Below are positions 1 to 15,206 of a DNA stretch of 64,000 nucleotides, piece by piece; the stretch's first letter is position 1, and each line of letters begins with the position of its first letter. Origin of the DNA: Hyphomonas sp. L-53-1-40 (lineage in GTDB: Bacteria; Pseudomonadota; Alphaproteobacteria; Caulobacterales; Hyphomonadaceae); the NCBI RefSeq assembly GCF_000682775.1, contig NZ_AWFI01000003.1, positions 1 through 64,000 of the forward strand, given 5' to 3'. Position numbers and translations under genes: made by a program. Below the pieces are notes generated by a model, which was not told where the DNA came from, made no database searches, and saw only the letters and a list, made by a program, of their open reading frames with translations.

Positions 1-18
1 CCCATCGGGCCTCTCCTT
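1..18 (-). other. Possible ribosome binding site and start codon of the gene after fusA
   Basis: On the minus strand an AAGGAG motif lies just upstream of an ATG whose first base is position 5. Only the start codon and the first two bases of codon 2 (GG) are inside the window. A gene following fusA in the same direction is expected in the str operon, but second codon GGN does not suggest tuf, so I do not name it. A short hairpin (GCCGG-gaa-CCGGC, 33-45) sits between it and the fusA stop. Confidence 0.3.
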
Positions 19-54
19 TATTCAAATACCGAGCCGGGAACCGGCCTCAATTGT

Positions 55-2202
55 TTACGAACCAGCGACGTCCGAGATGATCTTCTGCGCTTCAGCACGC
101 GGCACTTCATCATAGTGATTGAAGAGCATCGTGAACTGGGCGCGGCCCTGCGACATGCCGCGAAGGTCGGACACATAACCGAACATGTTGACCAGAGGGA
201 CAAAGGCCTTGACCACAACGGCGTTGCCGCGCGGCTCGGAACCCTGGATCTGGCCACGGCGAGAGTTCAGGTCGCCGATCACATCGCCCATATAGTCTTC
301 CGGAGTGACAACTTCCACTGCCATGACCGGTTCCATCAGGCGCGGATCACCCTGCCCCTTCAGTTCGCGGAACGCAGCGCGGGCTGCGATCTCGAATGCG
401 AGGACCGAGGAGTCGACATCGTGGAACGCGCCATCTGTCAGCGTGGCTTTGAAATCCGTCACCGGATAGCCAGCCAGCAGGCCGTTTTCCTTGGCACTTT
501 CCAGGCCTTTTTCGACGCCCGGAATGTATTCCTTCGGAACAGCACCACCGACAATCTTGCTTTCGAAGATGAAGCCCGAACCCGATTCCAGCGGTTCAAA
601 GTCCAGCTTGACGCGCGCGAACTGACCGGTACCGCCGGACTGTTTCTTGTGCGTGTAGTCGATCTGGGCAGCGCGGCCGATCTTCTCACGGTAAGCCACC
701 TGTGGCTGACCGATATTGGCTTCAACCTTGAATTCGCGCTTCAGACGGTCGATCAGGATGTCGAGGTGAAGCTCGCCCATGCCTTTCATGATCGTCTGGC
801 CGGATTCGAAATCGGTCTCGACACGGAAGGACGGATCTTCTGCAGCAAGGCGCTGCAGGCCAACCGACATCTTTTCCTGGTCAGCCTTGGTTTTCGGCTC
901 AACCGCAATCTCGATCACCGGATCCGGGAAGGTCATGGTTTCCAGAACGACTGGCTTGTTAGGATCACACACCGTGTCACCCGTGGTCGTTTCCTTCAGG
1001 CCGGCAAGCGCAACAATGTCACCAGCATAGGCTTCGGTGATCTCGTCCTGCTTGTTGGAGTGCATCATGACCATACGGCCGACGCGCTCTTTCTTGCCCT
1101 TGGTCGAGTTCATGAAGCTGTCGCCCTTGGACAGCGTACCGGAATAGATACGCGTGAAGGTCAGCGTGCCCATGTAAGGGTCGTTCATGATCTTGAAGGC
1201 AAGACCCGAGAATGGCTGCGAATCATCTGCGCGGCGCTCGATATTGCGGACTTCGTCTTCGTCGCCCGGGGCAAAGCCCATATAGGCTGGCACGTCGAGC
1301 GGGCCCGGCAGATAGTCGATGACAGCGTTCAGCATCGGCTGCACGCCTTTGTTCTTGAACGCGGAACCCGCCATGACCGGCACGAACGACATGGACAGCG
1401 TGCCCTTGCGGATCAGCGACCGCAGGGTGGCTTCGTCAGGCTCGTTGCCTTCCAGATAGGCTTCCATGGCCGCGTCGTCCATTTCGACGGCGATCTCGAT
1501 GAGCTCAGCGCGCATCTGTTCGGCTTTTTCCTTCAGGCTGTCGCGAATTTCGCGCACGACCCAGCTTGCGCCGAGGTCTTCACCTTCCCAGACCCATTCC
1601 TTCATGGTGACCAGGTCGACATGGCCTTCCAGCTCGGTCTCAGCGCCGATTGGCAGCTGGATCGGAGCCGGGATCGCACCAGTGCGATCCTTGATCATGT
1701 GAACACAGTTGAAGAAGTCTGCGCCGATCTTGTCCATCTTGTTGACGAACACGATCCGCGGAACCTTGTAGCGGTCAGCCTGACGCCAGACCGTTTCGGT
1801 CTGCGGCTCAACACCGGCGTTTGCGTCGAGCACGCAAACTGCGCCGTCGAGCACGGCCAGGGAGCGTTCAACTTCGATCGTGAAGTCAACGTGTCCGGGC
1901 GTATCGATGATGTTGAAGCGGAACTTGGCTTCGTCAGCCGTGTCGCCATAAATGCCGGTTGGGTTTACGCCGTCCTCGGTGCGGAACCAGAACGTCGTGG
2001 TCGCAGCCGACGTGATCGTGATGCCACGCTCCTGCTCCTGCTCCATCCAGTCCATCGTGGCAGCGCCATCGTGGACTTCACCGATCTTGTGAGATTTGCC
2101 GGTGTAATAGAGGATGCGTTCAGTCGTGGTCGTTTTACCAGCATCGATGTGAGCCATGATGCCGAAGTTACGATAACGATCCAGCGTATATTCGCGGGCC
2201 AT
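55..2202 (-). CDS. fusA: Elongation factor G
   Basis: Translational GTPase that moves tRNAs and mRNA through the ribosome and helps ribosome recycling. The protein has 715 residues, close to the usual 690-710. The P-loop AHIDAGKT is at residues 17-24, followed by the G2/G3 motifs ([17 protein letters not shown]) and NKMDK, which makes it a classical EF-G and not a LepA or RF3. It is the last complete gene of the rpsL-rpsG-fusA string, 90 bases after rpsG. The start is supported by the family N-terminus MAREY. Certain by sequence. Confidence 0.98.
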   Translation of the reverse strand: MAREYTLDRYRNFGIMAHIDAGKTTTTERILYYTGKSHKIGEVHDGAATMDWMEQEQERGITITSAATTTFWFRTEDGVNPTGIYGDTADEAKFRFNIIDTPGHVDFTIEVERSLAVLDGAVCVLDANAGVEPQTETVWRQADRYKVPRIVFVNKMDKIGADFFNCVHMIKDRTGAIPAPIQLPIGAETELEGHVDLVTMKEWVWEGEDLGASWVVREIRDSLKEKAEQMRAELIEIAVEMDDAAMEAYLEGNEPDEATLRSLIRKGTLSMSFVPVMAGSAFKNKGVQPMLNAVIDYLPGPLDVPAYMGFAPGDEDEVRNIERRADDSQPFSGLAFKIMNDPYMGTLTFTRIYSGTLSKGDSFMNSTKGKKERVGRMVMMHSNKQDEITEAYAGDIVALAGLKETTTGDTVCDPNKPVVLETMTFPDPVIEIAVEPKTKADQEKMSVGLQRLAAEDPSFRVETDFESGQTIMKGMGELHLDILIDRLKREFKVEANIGQPQVAYREKIGRAAQIDYTHKKQSGGTGQFARVKLDFEPLESGSGFIFESKIVGGAVPKEYIPGVEKGLESAKENGLLAGYPVTDFKATLTDGAFHDVDSSVLAFEIAARAAFRELKGQGDPRLMEPVMAVEVVTPEDYMGDVIGDLNSRRGQIQGSEPRGNAVVVKAFVPLVNMFGYVSDLRGMSQGRAQFTMLFNHYDEVPRAEAQKIISDVAGS

Positions 2203-2292
2203 GAGATATACCTTCGTGTCTGGTTTCCGGGAGGAAGTTCGGAGCGATTTTCGGGCGCGTTACCCGCAATCGCTCCGCAGTTCCAGTGCTGA

Positions 2293-2763
2293 TTACCAGC
2301 GGTAGTGTGAAAACGCCTTGTTGGCGTCTGCCATGCGGTGGGTGTCTTCCCGCTTCTTCACGGCATTGCCGCGGCCCTGAGAGGCATCCATCAGTTCGCC
2401 AGCAAGGCGCTCACGCATGGTGTTCTCATTGCGGCCAGCGGCAGCAGCGGCCAACCAGCGAATGGCGAGAGCCTGACGGCGCTCGGTGCGGACTTCAACC
2501 GGAACCTGGTAGGTGGCACCACCGACGCGGCGCGAACGCACTTCGACGGACGGAGCAACAGCTTCCAGGGCTTCATGGAAAACTTCAACCGGGTTCTTCT
2601 TGGCGCGGCCTTCGACCAGGTCGAACGCACCATAGACGATACGTTCGGCAACGGACTTCTTACCGTCGCGCATGATCTGGTTCATGAACTTCGAGACAAT
2701 GATGTCCTTGAACTTCGGATCAGGAAGGACTTGGCGCTTCTCAGCAGAGTGACGACGAGACAT
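2293..2763 (-). CDS. rpsG: 30S ribosomal protein S7
   Basis: Primary assembly protein of the 30S head, binding the 3' domain of 16S rRNA. It has 156 residues, the standard length, and the typical N-terminus [10 protein letters not shown] and C-terminus AFSHYRW. It lies 12 bases downstream of rpsL and 90 bases upstream of fusA, the classic str operon order. In other bacteria S7 represses this operon; I did not identify an equivalent RNA site here. Confidence 0.98.
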   Translation of the reverse strand: MSRRHSAEKRQVLPDPKFKDIIVSKFMNQIMRDGKKSVAERIVYGAFDLVEGRAKKNPVEVFHEALEAVAPSVEVRSRRVGGATYQVPVEVRTERRQALAIRWLAAAAAGRNENTMRERLAGELMDASQGRGNAVKKREDTHRMADANKAFSHYRW

Positions 2764-2775
2764 GCTTCGGCTTCC

Positions 2776-3147
2776 TTATTTAGGCTTCTTCGCACCATAG
2801 TGCGAACGACGTTGCTTACGGTCTTTGACGGGTTGGGTATCCAGGGCACCACGCACGATGTGATAGCGCACGCCCGGAAGGTCTTTCACGCGGCCGCCGC
2901 GGATCAGCACAACAGAGTGCTCCTGCAGGTTGTGGCCTTCGCCCGGAATGTAGCACAGCGATTCGAAGCCGGACGTCAGGCGCACCTTGGCCACTTTACG
3001 AAGCGCGGAGTTCGGCTTCTTTGGCGTGGTTGTGTAGACGCGCGTACAAACGCCGCGACGCTGTGGGCAAGCCTTGAGGGCCGGTGTCTTGGTACGCGTC
3101 GGCTTTGGCTGACGCGGTTTGCGAATAAGCTGTTGAATCGTTGGCAT
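2776..3147 (-). CDS. rpsL: 30S ribosomal protein S12
   Basis: Decoding-centre protein of the small subunit. It has 123 residues with the conserved [15 protein letters not shown] loop (lysines 43-44) and the [10 protein letters not shown] segment. The residues whose substitution gives streptomycin resistance in other bacteria look wild type. It is the first gene of the str string, with a roughly 170-base leader after a candidate promoter at 3326-3354. The longer reading frame in another register (2996-3298) is spurious. Confidence 0.98.
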   Translation of the reverse strand: MPTIQQLIRKPRQPKPTRTKTPALKACPQRRGVCTRVYTTTPKKPNSALRKVAKVRLTSGFESLCYIPGEGHNLQEHSVVLIRGGRVKDLPGVRYHIVRGALDTQPVKDRKQRRSHYGAKKPK

Positions 3148-3325
3148 TCGGGCCTTCTGTCTCTTTTGATCTCAGTGGCCCGATGGGCCGGTAACGAATG
3201 ATGCCCCGAATGCCGAGAATGGCTTCCGGGACGGACGAAAACTTGGGGGCCAGATTGACCGAAACCGCCTGTTCCGGTGCGGCAGTCAGCCTTTTCAAGC
3301 CTTCTACCTCTCTGACGATTGGTGG

Positions 3326-3354
3326 CGTTTAAGCCTCTCAGGGGCTGGCGTCAA
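3326..3354 (-). promoter_or_regulatory. Candidate promoter of the rpsL-rpsG-fusA operon
   Basis: On the minus strand TTGACG (3354-3349) is separated by exactly 17 bases from TAAACG (3331-3326). The -35 is nearly consensus; the -10 is weak but resembles the TATACG and CATACG boxes seen before the ParD-like gene and rplK. It lies in the gap between the small orphan gene (ends 3404) and rpsL. Start site not shown. Confidence 0.45.
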
Positions 3355-3403
3355 GGGCGGCGTGCTGTCTGGCTACAGCTGTTTCGGTCCCGTCACGGTC
3401 TGC

Positions 3404-3661
3404 CTAAAACGGCAATCCGATCTGCTGGACGCATGCAGCCTCTTCGATGCTCCCCTGCCCGGCCCGCAACCGGGCTTCCAATGCGGCCAGTTCAGGGTCT
3501 GTCACATCGCCTTCCGCAGAGGCAAAATCACCGAATCTGAGCAGCTCACGACAGTCCGCCCGGGCCCAACCATCCAGTGCCAGGAAACTGATCAGCCCGA
3601 TTGCCAGCGCCGCGCAGGCGGCGCCCATCAAATCCTTGCGATCAAAATGCAGGCTGCGCAT
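3404..3661 (-). CDS. Small hypothetical protein with one membrane segment
   Basis: An 85-residue product I do not recognise. After a short basic N-terminus there is one hydrophobic stretch at about residues 12-30 (MGAACAALAIGLISFLALDG), then an acidic, alanine-rich tail with two cysteines (C37, C77), so it may be exported or anchored with its tail in the periplasm. The start ATG has GGGGA upstream at a workable distance. It sits between rpoC and rpsL, on the same strand, after the hairpin that ends rpoC. Codon use looks ordinary. Function unknown. Confidence 0.6.
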   Translation of the reverse strand: MRSLHFDRKDLMGAACAALAIGLISFLALDGWARADCRELLRFGDFASAEGDVTDPELAALEARLRAGQGSIEEAACVQQIGLPF

Positions 3662-3714
3662 GGCATTCCCCGTTCAGGCTTTCTGTCTGGTTCGGACCTC
3701 GGCCCGGAACGCAG

Positions 3715-3742
3715 GAAAGCCTGCCAAGACTGGCAGGCTTTC
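3715..3742 (-). terminator. Hairpin after rpoC
   Basis: A perfect 12-bp inverted repeat (GAAAGCCTGCCA, loop of 4, TGGCAGGCTTTC) 30 bases past the rpoC stop. It reads as a hairpin with a short T stretch on either strand, so it is probably the terminator or 3' stabiliser of the rplJL-rpoBC transcript. Confidence 0.7.
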
Positions 3743-3771
3743 CCGAATGGTACAAGCTGGGTGAGTCGCGC

Positions 3772-6700
3772 CTATTCGGCGGACGTTTCCGGCTCTGGTG
3801 CCGGCAGCGCGGCCGTCGTCTCCAGCGCTTCCTGCTCCTTGGCCGCCGCAGCAGCACGCTTGGCACGAAGCTTCTGGTCGCGATCGCCTGCAACGCGGCG
3901 GAACTGGCGGATACCACCGCCCGTACCCGCTGGGATCAGGCTGCCCACGATGATGTTCTCCTTGAGACCTTCCAGCGTGTCGATCTTGCCCATGAGGGCC
4001 GCCTCGGTGAGGACGCGGGTCGTCTCCTGGAACGAAGCTGCCGACAGGAAGCTGCGGGTCTGCAGGGAGGCCTTGGTGATACCAAGCAGGAGCGGGTTGG
4101 CTTTCGCCTCGACCTGGTCCTTCTTGCGGGACTTGCGCACCGCTTCATTGGCCTGTTCGAACTCGATCACGTCGACATGCTCGCCCTTGATCAGTGCTGT
4201 GGAGCCCGGATCAGTGATCTCGACCTTCTGCAGCATCTGACGCACGATCACTTCGATGTGCTTGTCGTTGATCGGCACGCCCTGCAGGCGATAGACCTTC
4301 TGCACTTCGTCGATCAGGTAATTGGCGAGCGCCTCAACACCCAGCGTCAGCAGGATGTCCTGCGGGGCCGGGTTACCGTCCATCAGGTATTCACCGCGCT
4401 TGATGAAGTCCCCGTCCTGAACGGCAAGGTGCTTGCCTTTCGGCACCAGGTAATCGATCTGCTCGCGATCTTCCTCCAGCGGAACGATCGAGACGCGACG
4501 CTTGTTCTTGTAGTCGCGACCATAGACGACCTTGCCGTCCACTTCCGCGATGATGGCGTGGTCCTTCGGACGACGCGCTTCGAACAATTCGGCCACACGC
4601 GGCAGACCACCGGTGATGTCCTTCGTCTTCGCACCACCGGTCGTGACACGTGCAATCGTGTCACCGGCAGAGATCGTGTCACCGTCGGCAACCGACAGGA
4701 TCGCGCCCACGGACAGCAGGTAGACCGCATCGGAACCGTTTGGCAGCTTCACCGGTTCGCCATCCTTGCCGATGATCTGAACCGAAGGCTTGATGTCTGC
4801 CGACTTGATAGCCGAACGCCAGTCAATGATGACGCGCGAGGAGATGCCCGTCGCTTCATCGGTTTCTTCACGGACGGACACGCCGTCGATCACGTCGACC
4901 AGTTTGATCTGGCCTGTGACTTCCGAAACGATCGGCTGGGCAAACGGATCCCAGTCAGCCATCAGCGTACCGGCAGGCACTTTCTGGCCATCGGTGACCA
5001 TCAGGCGCGTACCATATGCCGGGCGGAAAGACTGACGGGTGCGGCCATCGCCGTCCACCAGTTCGACCTGCATGCGGCGACCGACCACAATCAGCGACTT
5101 GTCCTTGCGGGCAACGATCTCGGCATCCTTGAAGCGGATCGTGCCTTCAAAGCTCGATTCCACCGAGGACTGGTCTGCCACTTGGGCCGCACCACCAATG
5201 TGGAACGTCCGCATGGTCAGCTGGGTACCCGGCTCACCGATGGACTGGGCCGCGATGACACCAACGGCTTCGCCGCGGTTGACCACGGTGCCGCGTGCAA
5301 GGTCACGACCATAGCACTGGACACAAATGCCGTTCTTGGCTTCGCAGGTCAGGGCCGAACGGGCCTTGATCATGTCGACGCCAGCTTTCTCGATCGTGTC
5401 GGCCAGGTCTTCGTCGATATAGGTGTTGGCCGGAACGACCAGTTCACCGTCGACATTCTTCACATCAATTGCCGTGACACGGCCCAGGATGCGCTCTGCC
5501 AGGGAGACGACCACGTCGGCGCCTTCCAGAACAGCAGAGATGTCGATGCCGTTTTCCGTACCGCAATCATCTTCGTTGATGATGCAGTCCTGGGCCACGT
5601 CAACGAGACGGCGGGTCAGGTAACCTGAGTTCGCCGTTTTTAGAGCCGTATCGGCCAGACCCTTACGGGCACCGTGCGTCGAGTTGAAGTATTCAAGGAC
5701 GGTCAGGCCTTCCTTGAAGTTCGAGATGATCGGCGTCTCGATGATTTCACCCGATGGCTTGGCCATCAGGCCGCGCATACCGGCCAGCTGTTTCATCTGG
5801 TTCTTCGAACCACGTGCACCGGAGTCGGCCATCATGTAGATCGAGTTGACCTGAGCCTTCCGGTCGCCCTTCGCAGCCTGTGCCTCAGCGGCCGAATCCA
5901 TCATGGCGTCTGCCACTTTGTCGGTACAGGTCGACCAGGCGTCGACCACCTTGTTGTACTTCTCACCACGCGTGATGAGACCATCAGCATACTGGCGTTC
6001 GTACTCGGAGACCTGCTCCTTCGTGGCGTCGACCAGTTTCTGCTTGGCGGCCGGGATGACCATGTCATCCTTGCCGAACGAGATGCCGGCCTTGCAGGCT
6101 TCGCGGAAGCCCAGCTCCATCATCTTGTCACAGAAGATCACCGTCGCCTTCTGGCCACACAGGCGATAGACCTCGTCGATGATCTTGGAGATCGTCTTCT
6201 TGGTCATCGTCGTGTTGACGAGGTCAGGCTGGATGCCTTTGAAGCGCGGCAGGATGTTGGCGATCATGAAGCGACCCGCGGTCGTGTCGATCACACGGCG
6301 CCATGGATTGCCCTCATCATCAACGCCTTCATACATGGCCTTGATCTTGGAGTGCAGGCTGATGTGGCCGTTATCGATGGCCTGTTCGATCTCTGCCACG
6401 TCGGTGAACATCATGCCTTCACCCACTTCGCCATCGCGGTCCAGCGACAGGTAGTAGAGGCCGAGGACGATATCCTGGGACGGAACAATGATCGGCTTGC
6501 CGTTGGCAGGCGACAGGATGTTGTTGGTCGACATCATCAGGACGCGGGCTTCCAGCTGGGCCTCAAGGCTCAGCGGCACGTGCACGGCCATCTGGTCACC
6601 ATCGAAGTCAGCGTTGAACGCGGCACAGACCAGCGGGTGAAGCTGGATGGCCTTGCCCTCGATCAGTTTCGGCTCAAACGCCTGAATGCCGAGACGGTGC

Positions 6701-7992
6701 AGCGTAGGCGCGCGGTTCAGCAGAACCGGGTGCTCACGGATGACCTCGTCCAGGATATCCCAGACTTCCGGCTTTTCCTTTTCAACCAGCTTCTTGGCCG
6801 CCTTGACGGTGCCAGCGAGGCCCTTGGCGTCGAGACGCGCATAGATGAACGGCTTGAACAGTTCCAGCGCCATCTTCTTCGGCAGGCCACACTCGTGCAG
6901 CTTCAGGCTTGGGCCAACCACGATAACCGAACGGCCGGAATAGTCGACGCGCTTGCCGAGCAGGTTCTGACGGAAGCGGCCCTGCTTGCCTTTCAGCATG
7001 TCGGACAGCGACTTCAGCGGGCGCTTGTTGGTACCCGTGATCGTGCGGCCGCGACGGCCATTGTCGAACAGGGCGTCAACGGATTCCTGCAACATCCGCT
7101 TTTCGTTCCGGATGATGATGTCCGGCGCGCGAAGTTCCATCAGGCGCTTCAGGCGGTTGTTCCGGTTGATCACACGGCGATAGAGGTCATTGAGGTCGGA
7201 GGTCGCAAAGCGGCCGCCATCCAGCGGGACCAGCGGGCGCAGATCCGGTGGAATGACCGGGATCACGTGCAGGATCATCCATTCCGGCTTGGCGCGCGAT
7301 GTCAGGAAGGCATCGACGACTTTCAGCCGCTTGGACAGTTTCTTGGTTTTCAGTTCGGACGTGGACTCAGCCAGCTCTTCGCGAAGCGTCTCTGCCAGAA
7401 CCGGCAGGTCCAGTGCCTGCAGCAATTCGCGGATGGCTTCGGCACCGATCATGGCGGTGAACGCGTCCTCGCCAAGCTCGTCCTGCTTGTCCATGTATTC
7501 TTCTTCGGTGAGCAGCTGACGCGGCTCCAGCTCGGTCAGGCCCGGCTCGATGACGATATAGCTTTCGAAGTAGAGCACGCGCTCCACATCTTTCAGCGCC
7601 ATGTCGAGCAGCGCGGAGATGCGGGACGGCAGCGACTTCAGGAACCAGATGTGCGCAACCGGCGCAGCCAGATCGATATGGCCCATCCGCTCGCGGCGCA
7701 CGCGCGCCAGCGTCACTTCAACGCCGCACTTCTCACAGGTGATGCCGCGATACTTGATGCGCTTATACTTGCCGCAAAGGCACTCATAGTCCTTCGTTGG
7801 GCCGAAGATACGGGCACAGAACAGGCCGTCCCGCTCCGGCTTGAAGGTCCGGTAGTTGATGGTTTCAGGCTTCTTGATCTCACCTGACGACCAGGACCGG
7901 ATCTTTTCCGGGCTGGCGATAGAGATACGGATCGCCTCAAAAGTTGGCGACGGGGTATTCGGGTTGAAAATGCTGGCGACGTCCTGGCGCAT
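3772..7992 (-). CDS. rpoC: DNA-directed RNA polymerase subunit beta'
   Basis: Largest core subunit of RNA polymerase. I set the start at the ATG at 7992 (protein [10 protein letters not shown], 1406 residues) because AAGGAG lies 9 bases upstream; the upstream extension in this frame reads through the intergenic gap and is not family-like. The N-terminal zinc ribbon ([19 protein letters not shown]), the catalytic [12 protein letters not shown] aspartates and the bridge-helix/trigger-loop region are all present. It follows rpoB by 94 bases and ends before a strong hairpin. The C-terminus is alanine/glutamate rich, as usual in alphaproteobacteria. Confidence 0.98.
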   Translation of the reverse strand: MRQDVASIFNPNTPSPTFEAIRISIASPEKIRSWSSGEIKKPETINYRTFKPERDGLFCARIFGPTKDYECLCGKYKRIKYRGITCEKCGVEVTLARVRRERMGHIDLAAPVAHIWFLKSLPSRISALLDMALKDVERVLYFESYIVIEPGLTELEPRQLLTEEEYMDKQDELGEDAFTAMIGAEAIRELLQALDLPVLAETLREELAESTSELKTKKLSKRLKVVDAFLTSRAKPEWMILHVIPVIPPDLRPLVPLDGGRFATSDLNDLYRRVINRNNRLKRLMELRAPDIIIRNEKRMLQESVDALFDNGRRGRTITGTNKRPLKSLSDMLKGKQGRFRQNLLGKRVDYSGRSVIVVGPSLKLHECGLPKKMALELFKPFIYARLDAKGLAGTVKAAKKLVEKEKPEVWDILDEVIREHPVLLNRAPTLHRLGIQAFEPKLIEGKAIQLHPLVCAAFNADFDGDQMAVHVPLSLEAQLEARVLMMSTNNILSPANGKPIIVPSQDIVLGLYYLSLDRDGEVGEGMMFTDVAEIEQAIDNGHISLHSKIKAMYEGVDDEGNPWRRVIDTTAGRFMIANILPRFKGIQPDLVNTTMTKKTISKIIDEVYRLCGQKATVIFCDKMMELGFREACKAGISFGKDDMVIPAAKQKLVDATKEQVSEYERQYADGLITRGEKYNKVVDAWSTCTDKVADAMMDSAAEAQAAKGDRKAQVNSIYMMADSGARGSKNQMKQLAGMRGLMAKPSGEIIETPIISNFKEGLTVLEYFNSTHGARKGLADTALKTANSGYLTRRLVDVAQDCIINEDDCGTENGIDISAVLEGADVVVSLAERILGRVTAIDVKNVDGELVVPANTYIDEDLADTIEKAGVDMIKARSALTCEAKNGICVQCYGRDLARGTVVNRGEAVGVIAAQSIGEPGTQLTMRTFHIGGAAQVADQSSVESSFEGTIRFKDAEIVARKDKSLIVVGRRMQVELVDGDGRTRQSFRPAYGTRLMVTDGQKVPAGTLMADWDPFAQPIVSEVTGQIKLVDVIDGVSVREETDEATGISSRVIIDWRSAIKSADIKPSVQIIGKDGEPVKLPNGSDAVYLLSVGAILSVADGDTISAGDTIARVTTGGAKTKDITGGLPRVAELFEARRPKDHAIIAEVDGKVVYGRDYKNKRRVSIVPLEEDREQIDYLVPKGKHLAVQDGDFIKRGEYLMDGNPAPQDILLTLGVEALANYLIDEVQKVYRLQGVPINDKHIEVIVRQMLQKVEITDPGSTALIKGEHVDVIEFEQANEAVRKSRKKDQVEAKANPLLLGITKASLQTRSFLSAASFQETTRVLTEAALMGKIDTLEGLKENIIVGSLIPAGTGGGIRQFRRVAGDRDQKLRAKRAAAAAKEQEALETTAALPAPEPETSAE

Positions 7993-8086
7993 GGGTGTCT
8001 GCTCCTTGGGTGGGCGGTTGTTTCGGGGCTGGCGGGCCCCTGCCCTATGAAATCTCAGTTTCGTCCGGGTCGCCCCGCCGGCAGCT

Positions 8087-12220
<4,134 letters not shown>

Positions 12221-12285
12221 CCCAGGATCCCATTTTTTGTGTCGTCAGCCACCGGGCTGACAACTATATCGCCAGAACGCGAGTT

Positions 12286-12314
12286 CGCGGCGGCCTCAAA
12301 ATGAAACCGCCGCG
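12286..12314 (-). promoter_or_regulatory. Hairpin in the rplL-rpoB gap
   Basis: A perfect 8-bp inverted repeat CGCGGCGG / CCGCCGCG with a 13-base loop in the 153-base gap between rplL and rpoB. No T-run follows on the minus strand, so it is not a simple terminator. In E. coli the same gap has an attenuator and an RNase III site; a similar role here is inference. Confidence 0.45.
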
Positions 12315-12373
12315 CAAGTCTTGATAGGGCAACGCCTCGCGCGAACGCCGCCCGGATTTGAAGTCGCCGGAGC

Positions 12374-12754
12374 TTACTTGAGCTCGACTGTTGCGCCGGC
12401 TTCTTCGAACTTCTTCTTGAGCTCTTCAGCTTCTGCTTTCGGAGCGCCTTCCTTGACAGCTTTTGGAGCAGCTTCAACGAGCTCCTTGGCTTCTTTCAGG
12501 CCGAGGGACGGCTGAACTTCGCGGACAAGCTTGATCACGTTGATCTTCTTGTCGCCAGCGGAGGTCAGAACCACGTCGAACTCGTCCTTTTCTTCTGCAG
12601 CAGCAGCGCCGCCCGCATCACCAGCAGCGGCTGCAACAGCAACCGGAGCAGCGGCGGAAACGCCCCACTTGTCTTCGAGCAGTTTCGCCAGCTCAGCCGC
12701 TTCGAGAACGGTAAGAGCGGAGAGGTCTTCGACAATCTTTTCGAGATCTGCCAT
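12374..12754 (-). CDS. rplL: 50S ribosomal protein L7/L12
   Basis: Stalk protein that recruits translational GTPases. It has 126 residues: an N-terminal dimerisation helix ([20 protein letters not shown]), an alanine/glycine hinge at about residues 36-52, and the globular C-terminal domain with [11 protein letters not shown] and [10 protein letters not shown]. It lies 58 bases after rplJ, the usual L10-L12 pairing. Confidence 0.98.
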   Translation of the reverse strand: MADLEKIVEDLSALTVLEAAELAKLLEDKWGVSAAAPVAVAAAAGDAGGAAAAEEKDEFDVVLTSAGDKKINVIKLVREVQPSLGLKEAKELVEAAPKAVKEGAPKAEAEELKKKFEEAGATVELK

Positions 12755-12812
12755 TTTTCTAATTCCTGTTTGGTTCGGTGTTTGTAGTCTTTAAAGTGCG
12801 AAAACGGGTAGC

Positions 12813-13328
12813 TTATGCGGCATCCTTGGAGCCGTAGGCCGCCACCACGCGAGCGAGCTGGCCAGCCGGAGCCTGAACGACGCCTGCAACTTTCGTTGCC
12901 GGTGCCTGCAGGAGGCCAATAAGCTTGCCACGAAGTTGGTCGAGAGAAGGCAGTTTCGCGAGGCTTTCGACGCCTTTGGCATCGAGAACCTGATCGCCCA
13001 TCACCGCGCCGAGGATTACGAGTTTGTCGTTTTCCCTGGCAAACTCGTCAGTGGCTTTCGCCGCCGACACCGGATCGGGAGAGTAAGCAATCGCCACAGG
13101 ACCTGAGAACAGCTCCTGGGCAGCATCGCCGCCTTGTCCGTCTAGAGCGATTTTCGCCAGACGGTTCTTGACCACCTTAAGCTGTGCGCCATCCTTACGG
13201 AGCATGCCGCGCAACTTGGTCATTTCCGCAACGGTAAGACCGGTATAGTGCGTCACGACGACAGCACCGGACTCGCCGAAAACCCCTTTGAGGGTTTCGA
13301 GAGCCACTGTTTTTCCAGCTTTATCCAT
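12813..13328 (-). CDS. rplJ: 50S ribosomal protein L10
   Basis: Stalk base protein that anchors L7/L12 dimers to 23S rRNA. It has 171 residues with the family N-terminus MDKAGKTVALETLKG and central KVVKNRLAKIAL. It is first in the rplJL-rpoBC unit here; its usual neighbours rplK-rplA lie 4.3 kb away beyond genes of the opposite strand. The 560-base upstream gap would hold its promoter and the L10 autoregulatory leader. Confidence 0.97.
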   Translation of the reverse strand: MDKAGKTVALETLKGVFGESGAVVVTHYTGLTVAEMTKLRGMLRKDGAQLKVVKNRLAKIALDGQGGDAAQELFSGPVAIAYSPDPVSAAKATDEFARENDKLVILGAVMGDQVLDAKGVESLAKLPSLDQLRGKLIGLLQAPATKVAGVVQAPAGQLARVVAAYGSKDAA

Positions 13329-13889
13329 AGCGGGTCTCCAGTTTGAGGCGCCCGGACCATCCGGCCGCCCTGGTAATCGCCTTCTGGCCTTGCAGCCTTC
13401 CAGCGCCTGCCCAGGGATTGGCCTGCCCGGTTTTTTTAACTCAGGGCGCTAACCCCTTGTATCCGAACCGTTTATACGCCTCACCCCGTCTGCATAGGTG
13501 ACAGAAGACTGTCTTTATCCCCCTGAAAAGAGGGGCCTATGGTCTAGGACAGGAAAACGGGAGGTCCCCGATGCATATCAGAGAACTCCCGTCAAGAGCG
13601 GGTTGTTAACGCTTCTTGTGGAAACTCGCAACCCCCCATTGTGATAAAAAGTCAAGGGCGGGCTGGAAAGCCAATCGCGGCCTGCGGGAACAGCCCGATA
13701 ATATGCCGGCGGGCAAACCGGGCCCGCATTCGGATCGCTGCAATTCCTTCATCACGAATCAGGATTTCGCGCAAGCGAGCATTGCCTATCCGACGAACTC
13801 CCAACCCTCCGTCTCAATCAAATCAATCGCTTGCGAAATAGTTCGCCAATCTCATCCCCCTCCTCCGCGGCTGGGCGATACTGCACAGC
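13329..13889. other. Intergenic region between rplJ and a divergent orphan gene (rplJ leader)
   Basis: About 560 bases without a gene. On the minus strand it must carry the promoter and untranslated leader of rplJ-rplL-rpoB-rpoC. I see several hairpins, for example ACGGGAG (13557-13563) with CTCCCGT (13586-13592), and CCCCT/AGGGG near 13520-13535. TTGAC boxes occur at 13591-13596 and 13650-13655 (minus), but neither has a convincing -10 at 16-18 bases, so I do not call the promoter. L10-leader RNAs are known in many bacteria; whether this one fits that model needs a covariance search. Confidence 0.4.
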
Positions 13890-14582
13890 ATGGAAACGCA
13901 TCCCGACCCTATCCCCACGGCCGCTGAGCCGGACCGGCTTGAAGCCGTCGCGCTGGAGATCGCCGCGAAGATGGTGGCCGCGCTGACAAGGCTTGCGGGC
14001 AACGGCCTCGCGCTGGCCCGGCGCGGCATGCAGGATTTGCCCTTCGTGGAAGACTTGCTGCGCCGCGTGATCTATCTCATGGCCCTGCGGCTGGATGCGC
14101 CCGCCCCGGCGCCTGCGGCAATCCCGAAGCGCCCGGCCGCCTCCGCCCCCTCTGCCGAGATGGAACGCGAACCGCGCGCGCCCCGTTTCCGCCTGATCGA
14201 ACCGGAACAGGATCGCGATCCGCGCCGTCTGCTCACCCCGGCTGAATGCCCGCGCGTAACGCTGATGGATGATGCGGCACGGCCCTACATTCCCCCCATC
14301 AATCCGGCCCCCAAGCCCCCGCGCCCAAGGCCTGGTTTCGAAGATCGCTATCTCCTCCGGACCCAGGCCCTCGCCGATGCCCTTGCCAACCTCGACACGT
14401 ATGCGATGCGCATGGCTCACTGGATAGCCCGGCAAGCATCGGATGGCGCAAAGCGGTTGAGCCCCCTCGCCGCCGCGCCCGCGCCGGAACATGCTGAAAT
14501 CGCAAAGACGGAGCCAGCCGTGCCGGTCCTGTCCGATCTCTACCTCCTCGTCCTGATGGCGCTCGGCTCCGATACGAGCTGA
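13890..14582 (+). CDS. Hypothetical proline/alanine-rich protein
   Basis: A 230-residue product I do not recognise. Residues 15-70 form an amphipathic helical region without a signal peptide, residues 71-155 are rich in Pro, Arg and Ala and look disordered, and residues 155-230 are again helical, with an YLLVLMALGS C-terminus. It is transcribed away from rplJ and toward the DUF2946 gene 134 bases downstream. No Shine-Dalgarno is evident before the ATG, so the start is uncertain. The frame is open at high GC and reads like a real but lineage-restricted gene. Confidence 0.5.
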   Translation: METHPDPIPTAAEPDRLEAVALEIAAKMVAALTRLAGNGLALARRGMQDLPFVEDLLRRVIYLMALRLDAPAPAPAAIPKRPAASAPSAEMEREPRAPRFRLIEPEQDRDPRRLLTPAECPRVTLMDDAARPYIPPINPAPKPPRPRPGFEDRYLLRTQALADALANLDTYAMRMAHWIARQASDGAKRLSPLAAAPAPEHAEIAKTEPAVPVLSDLYLLVLMALGSDTS

Positions 14583-14715
14583 GCGGCTTCCCCCTGCACA
14601 AGCCCTGCGAGCGCCCCGGTCCTGCCGGCGGCGACGCGCCTGCTGCGGGTTCATTCTCCCCCGTGTGCAAGTGTCGCGTTCGCATCATGGAAAGGACGCG
14701 CTATAGCCCCGCCCC

Positions 14716-15138
14716 ATGCCTGCCCTGTTCAGACATCTCCGCCTTCTTGCGCTTCTGGTCCTCGTGGCCGGGCTTGGCGTGCGCGGCGCGGTGCCCACAG
14801 GCTACATGGTCGACACAGCCGAGAATGGCAGTGTCATTATCCGCATCTGCGGCGATGGCGCAGGCTCGCTGATGCGGCTCAATCCCGGGGCTGGCACGCT
14901 GGAAAAGCTGCCCGATAATTTCGATCCGAACGCCCCCGTCGATACCGATGCCTCTGATACCTCGACCTGTCCTTATGCGCTAACCGCAGCCTTTGACCTG
15001 CCACACACGCCGCCCGCCTTGCCGGCTCCCATAGAGTTCGGCCTGCCCCGGCTCGGTGCCAGCCTCTATGTCCTGCCGCTCACCCAGCGGCCCATCGACA
15101 CCCGCCTGCCTGCGCGCGGGCCGCCCATCCTCGCCTGA
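14716..15138 (+). CDS. DUF2946 family protein
   Basis: A 140-residue exported or inner-membrane protein. It has an N-terminal hydrophobic segment at residues 6-25, a conserved Cys near residue 45 (IRICGDGAG), a TCPYALTAA motif around residue 94 and a C-terminal RGPP. This pattern fits DUF2946, whose members are small proteins often next to metal-related genes. Here it is 68 bases upstream of a TonB-dependent receptor that resembles copper receptors, on the same strand, so a role in handling copper is the best inference. Function of the family is not established. Confidence 0.7.
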   Translation: MPALFRHLRLLALLVLVAGLGVRGAVPTGYMVDTAENGSVIIRICGDGAGSLMRLNPGAGTLEKLPDNFDPNAPVDTDASDTSTCPYALTAAFDLPHTPPALPAPIEFGLPRLGASLYVLPLTQRPIDTRLPARGPPILA

Positions 15139-15206
15139 TCTGACTTTCCCGAAAATTCAATCAGACACCGCCTGACCGGCTCCCGGCAGGCGAAGAGGAC
15201 TTATAC

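Noticed and set aside
115-2292. Long plus-strand open frame over fusA
   Set aside because: It is an antisense shadow of a certain EF-G gene in GC-rich DNA; its protein resembles nothing.
13585-13660. TTGACG and TTGACT boxes as the rplJ promoter
   Set aside because: Neither has an acceptable -10 at 16-18 bases, so the promoter was not called.
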